A stretch of DNA of 28,737 nucleotides, taken from the NCBI GenBank assembly GCA_002493945.1, contig DLAL01000066.1:1-28737 (forward strand). Direction: 5' to 3'. Of the stretch, positions 13,242 to 20,054 are shown piece by piece. The stretch is from Porphyromonadaceae bacterium UBA7048. GTDB taxonomy: Bacteria; Bacteroidota; Bacteroidia; Bacteroidales; Muribaculaceae. A program made the translations under genes and the position numbers. Position 1 is the stretch's first letter, and every line of letters begins with the position of its first letter. The notes under the pieces were generated by a model. The model saw only the letters and a list, made by a program, of their open reading frames with translations, was not told where the DNA came from and made no database searches.

Positions 13242-16124
13242 TCAGGCTGCCTTGGGAGTGTTCTTCTTTGCGCGGCTGTCGGTCAGGTAAGCCACGGGGC
13301 AGGCTACGTAGATGGTAGCGAGCGTACCGATGATTACGCCGAAGAGCATTGCGAAGGTGAAGCTGCGGATGGAGTCACCGCCGAGGATGAAGATGCACAG
13401 CAGCACGAGCAGCGTCGAGGCCGAGGTCATGATGGTACGGCTCAGTGTGGTGTTGATCGAGTTGTTGATGGTGGTGAAGAAGTCGTGCTTCGGATAGAGA
13501 GCGGTGTTCTCACGCACACGGTCGAATACCACCACGGTATCGTTGATCTGGTAGCCGATGACGGTCAGGATGGCGGCGATGAAGCTCTGGTCGATTTCCA
13601 TGGCGAAGGGAAGGACGCCGTAGAAGAGGGAGTAGAATCCGATGATGAAGAAGGCCGTGAACGCTACGGCGGCAAGTGCGCCCAGCGAGAAGGCTACGTT
13701 GCGGAAGCGTAGCAGGATGTAGAGGAACATCGCTGCCAGGGCGAGTGCTACGGCGATGTAGGCGTCCGTACGCATGTCGTCGGCTACGGAAGGACCGACT
13801 TTCTGCGAGCTGACGATGCCCTGTGAGGCGTCGGTGGTCGAGAATTCCTGGGCGGTCATGCCTTCGCGGAGGAAGGGCTTGAGCACCTTGAAGAGCTTGT
13901 CGGTGATTTCGGTCTCGGTGTCGGCGGTCTCTTCGGAGATCTTGTAGTTGGTCGATACGCGCACCTGGTTCGAGCTCTCGATGGTGATGACCGAGGTCGA
14001 TGCGCCGGGGAACTCGTCGGCGATGAGCTTCTGGAGCTCGGCGGTGTCGACGGGCTTCTCGAACTTCACGATGTAGTTGCGGCCGCCCGAGAAGTCGATG
14101 CCCTGATTGAGGCCGCGGACGAAGAGCGATACCACTACGATGAGAACCACTGCGGCAACGGCCATGAAGCTGACCTTACGCTGGTCAAGGAAGTTGATGC
14201 CGGGGTTGACGAACATCTTCTTCGAGAGCGAGGTGCTGAAGGTGAGCTTGTTGAAGGCTTTGGTCTTGCCGAACCAGAGGAAGAAGAGACGGCTCAGGAA
14301 GACTGCCGTGAAGAACGAGCAGATAAGGCCGATGATGAGGGTGGTGGCGAAGCCCTTGATGGGACCTGTACCGAAGAGGAGCAGGATGACGCCGGTGATG
14401 ATCGAGGTCAGGTTCGAGTCGAAGATGGCCGAGAAGGCGTTGCTGTAGCCGTCGGCGAGGGCGTTGCGTACGTTCTTGCCGGCGCGGAGCTCTTCCTTGG
14501 TGCGCTCGAAGATGAGCACGTTGGCGTCGACGGCCATACCGAGCGCGAGCACGATACCGGCGATACCGCTCATGGTGAGGACTGCCTGAAAGGAGGCGAG
14601 GATGCCTATGGTGAAGAAGAGGTTGCAGATGAGGCAGATGTTGGCGATGAGGCCGGGGATGACGCCGTAGAAGGCAATCATAAATATCATAAGGAGCACC
14701 AGTGCCACCACGAAGGAGATAAAGCCTGCCTGAATGGCCTGCTTGCCCAGCGAGGGACCGACAACCATGTCGGAGATGATGTGCACCTTGGCGTCCATCT
14801 TACCGGACTTGAGCACGTTGGCGAGGTCTCGGGCTTCCTCGATGGTGAAGTCGCCGGTGATCGACGACGAGCCGCCTTCGATCTTGTCGTTCACGTTGGG
14901 AGCGGAGTATACCTTGTCGTCAAGGACGATGGCCACCTGCTTGCCGACGTTCTGGCCGGTGATGCGTGCCCAGTTGCGTGCGCCTTCGGAGTTCATGCGC
15001 ATGGACACCTCGTTGCCGCGCAGGGGGTCGTAGTTCGACGATGCGTCGCTGACTGCCTTGCCGTCGAGAGCGGCCTTGCCGCCATTGGCGCGGAGTGCGT
15101 AGAGAGCGAAGCCGTAGTTGTATTCCTTGCCCTGGGCGTCGGTGCGCACCATGGGCTTCACGGCCCAGCGCAGACGGAGGTCGGAGGGCAGGAGGTTCTT
15201 GGCCTGGGGAGTGGCCAGCACGGCGTCGATGGCAGCCATAGCCTTGGCGTCGGCTGCATAGCCTACGGTGGCGCCGTTGGCTGCGCCCTGGCTCAGGAGG
15301 GCCATCAGAGGAGCTGCGTTGACGGTCGAGTCGTTCGACAGAGCGTTGAGCAGCGCGCTGAAGGAGCTTGTGAGCTCGGGAGCCTGATATGTCTCGTAGA
15401 ATTCGAGGTTGGCCGAACGCTGGAGGAGGTCACGCACGCGGCTGTGGTCCTTCACGCCGGGGAGCTCGAGCAGAATCTGTCCGTCCTTGCCCTGGAGCAC
15501 CTGGATGTTGGGCGACACGACGCCGAACTGGTCGATACGGTTGCGGAGCACGTTTGTGGCGGAGTTGTCCACGCGGTCCTTGACCTGGCTCTTGAGAGCC
15601 TGACGGACTGCGTCGTCGCTCTGGCCTGCCTGAATGATATCCTGGAATACGACCGAGAAGTCGGCCTGAGGTTTTGCCTGACGGTAGAGGTCGATGAACG
15701 AGCTCACGAAGTCGTCGCTCTGATGGGTCTCGACCATTTTGTTGGCACCGTTAAGGGCTGCTTCGAAGACAGAGTCGGTCTGGCCGGCCTTCATCGAGCG
15801 GAGCATGTCGGGCATGTCGACCTGAAGGATTACGTTCATACCGCCCTTGAGGTCAAGGCCGAGGCCTACGCCCCATTTGCGTACGTCGTTGAGTGTGTAG
15901 CCGAGATACACTTTCTGCTCGCCGAGCGAGTCCATGTAGTGCTTATAGGCCTGGTTGTAGAGTTCGTCGTTATTGTCGCCCGATTCCTCGATGGCATAGG
16001 CTGCCGCCTCGTTCTCATACTTGCTCGATACGAACGTGAATGAGAGGTAGAAGAGACAGACAAGTACCAAGAAAACGGCAATAACGCCTGCTACAACGCT
16101 GCCTAATTTTCCATTGCTTTGCAT
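13242..16124 (-). CDS. secDF: protein translocase subunit SecDF (fused)
   Basis: A 960-aa inner-membrane protein that uses the proton gradient to help pull preproteins through SecYEG. SecD and SecF are fused in one chain, as is usual in Bacteroidota. TM1 is at about 8-30. LGLDLKGGMNVILQVDM (about 90-106) opens the periplasmic P1 domain, which is followed by TM2-6 with GMAVDANVLIFERTKEE around residue 530. The SecF half starts with a TM helix near 655 and GIDFSGGRNYIVKF near 676, and carries GYQINDTVVVFDRVREN near 860. The conserved Asp in the SecD and SecF TM4 motifs are both present. It stands alone between a TATATTTG promoter and a terminator. The long reading frame on the opposite strand (14781-16043) is a GC-bias artefact. 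Confidence 0.95.
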   Translation of the reverse strand: MQSNGKLGSVVAGVIAVFLVLVCLFYLSFTFVSSKYENEAAAYAIEESGDNNDELYNQAYKHYMDSLGEQKVYLGYTLNDVRKWGVGLGLDLKGGMNVILQVDMPDMLRSMKAGQTDSVFEAALNGANKMVETHQSDDFVSSFIDLYRQAKPQADFSVVFQDIIQAGQSDDAVRQALKSQVKDRVDNSATNVLRNRIDQFGVVSPNIQVLQGKDGQILLELPGVKDHSRVRDLLQRSANLEFYETYQAPELTSSFSALLNALSNDSTVNAAPLMALLSQGAANGATVGYAADAKAMAAIDAVLATPQAKNLLPSDLRLRWAVKPMVRTDAQGKEYNYGFALYALRANGGKAALDGKAVSDASSNYDPLRGNEVSMRMNSEGARNWARITGQNVGKQVAIVLDDKVYSAPNVNDKIEGGSSSITGDFTIEEARDLANVLKSGKMDAKVHIISDMVVGPSLGKQAIQAGFISFVVALVLLMIFMIAFYGVIPGLIANICLICNLFFTIGILASFQAVLTMSGIAGIVLALGMAVDANVLIFERTKEELRAGKNVRNALADGYSNAFSAIFDSNLTSIITGVILLLFGTGPIKGFATTLIIGLICSFFTAVFLSRLFFLWFGKTKAFNKLTFSTSLSKKMFVNPGINFLDQRKVSFMAVAAVVLIVVVSLFVRGLNQGIDFSGGRNYIVKFEKPVDTAELQKLIADEFPGASTSVITIESSNQVRVSTNYKISEETADTETEITDKLFKVLKPFLREGMTAQEFSTTDASQGIVSSQKVGPSVADDMRTDAYIAVALALAAMFLYILLRFRNVAFSLGALAAVAFTAFFIIGFYSLFYGVLPFAMEIDQSFIAAILTVIGYQINDTVVVFDRVRENTALYPKHDFFTTINNSINTTLSRTIMTSASTLLVLLCIFILGGDSIRSFTFAMLFGVIIGTLATIYVACPVAYLTDSRAKKNTPKAA

Positions 16125-16177
16125 GTAATTGATATGGTTAAATTATTAATGAATATTCCAAGTATCGATTTGGCTCG

Positions 16178-16185
16178 CAAATATA
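16178..16185 (-). promoter_or_regulatory. promoter -7 element of secDF
   Basis: Minus-strand TATATTTG (16185-16178) matches TAnnTTTG and lies about 54 bases before the secDF ATG at 16124. The -33 element is not recognisable. Confidence 0.5.
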
Positions 16186-16265
16186 GCAAAAATTATCCAC
16201 ATCGCTGTTAAATTGGCGTCGTTTTTTGCTTATATTGGTTATTTTAGGGTCTTTGGATGCTGAAA

Positions 16266-17519
16266 TCAGCGCGGACGGTATATGAGTGTCACCGGTGCCG
16301 TGTCCTCGAAGAGCCTGCGGCTTTCGCGCTCTATGTCGGCCGGCGTGAGGGCGCGGCGGTCGGCCACGGTGCGGTTCAGGTCCTCGCCGTGGAGCTCGGC
16401 CTGTGCCAGATTGACGGCCTTGCTCAGGTAGTTGATGTTCGAGAAGCGGAAGGTGGACTCGAAGTTGTTCAGTGTCCGCTCCAGCTCGCGGGCGGTCACG
16501 TCGCCGGGCCGGGCCATGCGGCGTACTTCGCTCCATGTCAGTTCGATGGCGCGCTCGATGTCGGCGTCAGCGTCGGACAGCACGCTCAGTGTGAGCAGGA
16601 GCAGTCCGGGCCCTTCGCTGCCGATGATTGATGCGTCGGCCTCGGCTATGAGTCCGCGTGCCGGACCGTTCACCAGGTTATTGCGCAGGCGCGCCGAGCG
16701 GCCTACGGAGAGGATGTCCGTGATGGTGTCGGCGGCGAAGTAGCCGTGCTCTCCGTATCCGGCCATAGGTATGCCTATGGTCACCAGCGGATACGGCACG
16801 TCGCCGCGCACGGTCTCGGTGACGGCTTCCGCCGGGAATCCGGGGTCGGGCATCACGCGCGGGGCTATGGCGCGGCAGGGCACGTCGGCGAACCACTCCT
16901 CGGCCTTGCGGCAGGCCGTGTCGAAGTCCACGTTTCCGGCTATGGCGAGGATGGCGTTGTTCGGAGCGTAGTGGCTGAAGAACCACCGGCGCGCGTCCTC
17001 GGCCGTCACCCGTGCCACGTGGTCAGGCTCAAGACCTATCGTCGGCCACGAGTAGGGATGCGAGGCGGCGTAGGCCAGGCGCCGCAGATGGTGCGGGAGG
17101 TCGCCGTACGGGCGGTCGAGGCAGGTCTGCTTGAATTCCTCGATGACCACCGTGCGCTGCACCGACAGGGAGTGCTCGCTCAGCAGGGGCGAGAGCATGC
17201 GGTCGCTCTCCAGGTGGAGTGCCGTGTCGATGTTCTGGGCCGGGAGGGTCTCGTAGAAATTGGTGAGGTCGTTGCTGGTCCAGGCATTGCTCTTTCCGCC
17301 GGCGTTCTCGAGTTCGAGGTCGAAGTCAGGGACGTGCTCGGAGCCTCCGAACATCAGATGCTCGAAGAGATGGGCTATGCCTGTCAGATTGCGGCTCTCG
17401 TCGCGCGCCCCCGTGTCATAAAGGACGTCGACGGCCACCATGGCCGTCGACTTGTCGAAGGAGTGCACGAGCCGCAGGCCGTTCGGGAGGGTGTGCCTCT
17501 CTACCGGTATGGGCTGCAT
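16266..17519 (-). CDS. M16 family zinc metallopeptidase
   Basis: A 417-aa pitrilysin/insulinase-type peptidase. The inverted zinc motif HLFEH is at residues 50-54 (His50, Glu53, His54), and the third ligand Glu128 lies in VVIEEFKQ, 74 residues later as expected. The chain contains the usual catalytic and second half-domain (about 160-370) of a bacterial processing-protease-like subunit. There is no signal peptide or lipobox, so it may be cytoplasmic or exported by other means. The frame is open 52 codons further upstream, but that part overlaps the cyclophilin gene and encodes an arginine/serine/proline-rich shadow, so the ATG at 17519 (MQPIPVERHTLPNGL) is chosen; it lies 13 bases after the cyclophilin stop. 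Last gene of a three-gene operon. Confidence 0.88.
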   Translation of the reverse strand: MQPIPVERHTLPNGLRLVHSFDKSTAMVAVDVLYDTGARDESRNLTGIAHLFEHLMFGGSEHVPDFDLELENAGGKSNAWTSNDLTNFYETLPAQNIDTALHLESDRMLSPLLSEHSLSVQRTVVIEEFKQTCLDRPYGDLPHHLRRLAYAASHPYSWPTIGLEPDHVARVTAEDARRWFFSHYAPNNAILAIAGNVDFDTACRKAEEWFADVPCRAIAPRVMPDPGFPAEAVTETVRGDVPYPLVTIGIPMAGYGEHGYFAADTITDILSVGRSARLRNNLVNGPARGLIAEADASIIGSEGPGLLLLTLSVLSDADADIERAIELTWSEVRRMARPGDVTARELERTLNNFESTFRFSNINYLSKAVNLAQAELHGEDLNRTVADRRALTPADIERESRRLFEDTAPVTLIYRPR

Positions 17520-17532
17520 ATGGCGTGTCGGA

Positions 17533-18426
17533 TTACTTGTCCTCGATGACGTGCATCGACAGTATGCGGATGTCCTCTTTGGGACGGTCAGTGCTGTCGG
17601 TCTGGGCCTTCTCAATGCGGTCGATGGTGTCCATGCCGTCGATGACTTCGCCGAATACGGTGTACTCGCCGTCAAGATGCGGAGCGCCGCCTACGGTCGT
17701 GTATGCCTCGCGCATCTCGGGGGTGAGGGCGGGCGTCTCCATGCCGGCCACAGTCTTCTCTGTCTCGGCTATGAGCGAGTCCTGAAGGGCCTGGAGGCCA
17801 GCGCGGTCGCCGCGCTTCTGCATGTCGATGATTTCGTCGCGGTGCTGCATGGCCAGATTGTTGAACACGTTCTGCATGGCGCTGTTCTTCATCCGTGCTT
17901 CAAGACCGGCTATCTGGTTGGGAGCTATTTTGGTGCCTGTCACGATGTAGAACTGCGAGCCCGACGACTTCTTCATCGGGTTCACCTGGTCGCCCTGACG
18001 TGCGGCTGCCAGCGCTCCGCGCTTGTGGAAGTGGCGCGGATAGACGATTTCGGCGTCGATCTTGTAGTCGGGTCCTCCGGCGCCGAGGTGCTGTCCGGGA
18101 GCGGCGTTCTTCGAGTCGGGGTCGCCTGCCTGCACCATGAAGTCCTTGATGACGCGGTGAAAGAGAGTGCTGTCGTAGTAGCCTTCGTTCACCAGTCTGA
18201 CGAAGTTGTCGCGGTGCTTGGGCGTATCGCCGTAGAGCAGCACGGTGAAGCTGCCTAAAGTGGTTTTCACGCCGATGCGAACATCGGCCGTATCAGGAGT
18301 CTGCTGGGTCATTGCGGTTTCTTGTTTTGTTTCGGTTTGGTTGCCGTTGCTCTCTGCCTTTCCGGCACAGGCCATGGCCAGCATTGCTGTGGCCACGGGT
18401 ATGAGCATGAATCGAGTAAGTTTCAT
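17533..18426 (-). CDS. lipoprotein peptidyl-prolyl cis-trans isomerase (cyclophilin type) with insertion
   Basis: A 297-aa lipoprotein. MKLTRFMLIPVATAMLAMAC gives a lipobox with Cys20, so it is anchored in a membrane facing the periplasm, probably as a folding helper. Cyclophilin motifs are TLFHRVIKDFMVQAGDP (with the catalytic Arg of FHRV), KKSSGSQFYIVTG and, near the end, LDGEYTVFGEVIDGMDTIDRIE. Between FYIVTG and LDGEYTVFGEV lies an extra helical, charged segment of about 75 residues (MKNSAMQNVFNNLAMQHRDE ...) absent from compact cyclophilins. The ATG at 18426 overlaps the previous gene's stop by four bases (ATGA); an upstream Met at 18486 would lie inside that gene and destroy the lipobox. 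Confidence 0.88.
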   Translation of the reverse strand: MKLTRFMLIPVATAMLAMACAGKAESNGNQTETKQETAMTQQTPDTADVRIGVKTTLGSFTVLLYGDTPKHRDNFVRLVNEGYYDSTLFHRVIKDFMVQAGDPDSKNAAPGQHLGAGGPDYKIDAEIVYPRHFHKRGALAAARQGDQVNPMKKSSGSQFYIVTGTKIAPNQIAGLEARMKNSAMQNVFNNLAMQHRDEIIDMQKRGDRAGLQALQDSLIAETEKTVAGMETPALTPEMREAYTTVGGAPHLDGEYTVFGEVIDGMDTIDRIEKAQTDSTDRPKEDIRILSMHVIEDK

Positions 18427-18803
18427 ATGATGTTCACCGGATAGAGGCGCTTGTAGATGCGGCGGAAATTGTCGTCGGCCGCGCATAGTTCGGCCACGCG
18501 GTCGAGGCAGTCGGCTCCGTAGAGTCCGTGCATCAGGTCAGGAAGATACTTGTGCTCGCGGTCCTTGTCTATGGCTCCTGCCACCAGCCGGCGTATGGCA
18601 GGGCAGTAGCCTGCCGGGTCGATGGCATTCAGATATCGGGCCGCGCTGGCCAGAAACTGTCCCGAGAGGTCGACACGCTCCATATTGTCTATCAGAGCGT
18701 CGATTTCACCGGGCCCGCATTCACCTATGTGGTTGGCGAGATATTCGTATGTGAGAAGGCCGTCAGGATCGCGGCGCAATTCTTTTTGGTCTTGTTCTGT
18801 CAT
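18423..18803 (-). CDS. uncharacterised helical protein, first gene of the cyclophilin-M16 operon
   Basis: A 126-aa cytoplasmic, acidic, mostly helical protein without membrane segments or known motifs (MTEQDQKELRRDPDGLL ... LYPVNII). The frame remains open to an ATG at 18857, but that codon overlaps the -33 element and lies upstream of the -7 box at 18834-18827; translation must therefore start at 18803, about 20 bases after the predicted transcription start. Its stop overlaps the cyclophilin start by four bases (ATGA), so expression is coupled. Helical hairpin-like segments (EYLANHIGECGPGEIDALIDNM, AARYLNAIDPAGYCPAIRRLV) suggest an all-alpha repeat or adaptor, but no function can be given. 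Confidence 0.7.
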   Translation of the reverse strand: MTEQDQKELRRDPDGLLTYEYLANHIGECGPGEIDALIDNMERVDLSGQFLASAARYLNAIDPAGYCPAIRRLVAGAIDKDREHKYLPDLMHGLYGADCLDRVAELCAADDNFRRIYKRLYPVNII

Positions 18804-18826
18804 TGGCGTTAATGCTGTTGATACCG

Positions 18827-18857
18827 CAAAGTTAAGTCTTTTTGACGGATTAGCCAA
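18827..18857 (-). promoter_or_regulatory. consensus promoter of the 126-aa protein / cyclophilin / M16 operon
   Basis: Minus-strand TTTG (18857-18854), exactly 19 bp, then TAACTTTG (18834-18827): a perfect Bacteroidota promoter. It fixes the start of the first gene at 18803. Confidence 0.75.
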
Positions 18858-18896
18858 ATTTCGGCTGAAAACGTGCTGTCATGACGCGCCCACGGG

Positions 18897-20054
18897 TCAC
18901 CGCTCCGTGACTGCGGCGCACTCCATCTCCACCAGCCATCCCGGGCGGCAGACGGACGCCAGCACCACCGCGCAGGGCAGTCCGGGATACTCTCTGTCCA
19001 TATGTTCACGCGCGGCGCGCGCGTCGGTGGGGTCGCGCACATAGAGGATGCCGTAGATTAGGTCGCGCCGCGAGCATCCGGCCTCGCGCAGCAGTGCGTC
19101 GATGTTGTCGGACATGCGGCCCAGCTGTCGGCGCGCGTCGCCGGGATGGACTATCCGGCCTTTGTTGTCGATGCTGGCGGTCCCGGAGATGTAGACCCTC
19201 CGCTTCCCGGGAGTGTCGACCACGGTGCCGCGCTCGAAGGCCACGCCGTAGTCGGAGGTGCGGTTCATATGCGTCGGGGCGTAGAGGTAGTGTATCTCCG
19301 GAGCGGGGTTACCGCGAATGGCCAGAGCGTCGAGCGACACGGTTTTGTCGGCCGATGGCATGTCGGCGCCTATGCCCGTGCTGGCTATGTAGTGGGTGTC
19401 GGAGGTCAGTCCGTGGCGGTCGAATGTTTCGTTGCGTGCGCGGACCATTCCGGCGTAGTTGGTGTCTATGTCGCGCACGAAGAACCACGTGCGCACGCAG
19501 TTTTTCTCAAGGAAGAGTTGGAAGAGATTCAGCGTAAGACCATATCCTGATAACAGGTCACCGGTCTCGGCATAAGAGTCACGACTGTGGCCGGACCTTG
19601 TGTTCGCGCAGCGCACTTCCAGAATGCCGTCGGTGAATTCGACCAGCCCGTAGCTGTTTGCCTGAGCCGAGGAAGAAATCAGGTAAGGGCCGTGGGCGAT
19701 TCCGCCTTTCATATGTACCCACAGCACGGCTTTGCCGTGGCCGAGCGGCGGCTGGCCGACGACCGAGATGGGACAACATTCGCCGAAGGGCTCGCCGGAG
19801 TGTTCCGGCACCGCGGCGGCCTGATTCGTGATGTCGCTCAGAAACCACCGCATGAACACCGGGTCCATCCCGCGCAGGGATTCGTGGGCGTACATGCTTT
19901 CGAGAGCCGTCATCGTCTCGGCCGCGGCATCCTCGAAGAGGGACGCCGACGGATAGATGAAGAGGCTCGCTTCCGGAAGTCCTCCGGAGGCGAAGAGCGC
20001 CATCCTGACGGGTGTCTGCTGTTCTCCGATATGGTGTGTGCTGTATTGTATCAT
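18897..20054 (-). CDS. chorismatase (FkbO/Hyg5)-like, Rid-superfamily protein
   Basis: A 385-aa soluble protein. Motifs typical of the FkbO/Hyg5 chorismatase group are visible: NCVRTWFFVRDIDTNYAGMV followed by ARNETFDRHGL (about 208-238), the STGIGA box (about 243) and, in the C-terminal domain, YISGTASIDNKGRIVHPGDARRQ (about 290-312), the strand-loop that in Rid/YjgF-fold proteins frames the active-site cleft. Known chorismatases hydrolyse chorismate to dihydroxy- or hydroxybenzoate derivatives and are structurally related to RidA; whether this protein acts on chorismate is uncertain. The frame is open 108 codons upstream, but there it is an Arg/His/Pro-rich shadow of the AraC gene. The ATG at 20054 overlaps that gene's stop by four bases (ATGA). 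Last gene of a four-gene operon. Confidence 0.65.
   Translation of the reverse strand: MIQYSTHHIGEQQTPVRMALFASGGLPEASLFIYPSASLFEDAAAETMTALESMYAHESLRGMDPVFMRWFLSDITNQAAAVPEHSGEPFGECCPISVVGQPPLGHGKAVLWVHMKGGIAHGPYLISSSAQANSYGLVEFTDGILEVRCANTRSGHSRDSYAETGDLLSGYGLTLNLFQLFLEKNCVRTWFFVRDIDTNYAGMVRARNETFDRHGLTSDTHYIASTGIGADMPSADKTVSLDALAIRGNPAPEIHYLYAPTHMNRTSDYGVAFERGTVVDTPGKRRVYISGTASIDNKGRIVHPGDARRQLGRMSDNIDALLREAGCSRRDLIYGILYVRDPTDARAAREHMDREYPGLPCAVVLASVCRPGWLVEMECAAVTER

Noticed and set aside
14781..16043. 420-codon open frame on the + strand opposite secDF
   Set aside because: It mirrors the codon periodicity of secDF, is rich in Val/Glu/Gly/His with no domain, and secDF itself has unmistakable motifs.
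18804..18857. Upstream start of the 126-aa protein at 18857
   Set aside because: It overlaps the -33 element and precedes the -7 box of a perfect promoter, so it would not be transcribed.
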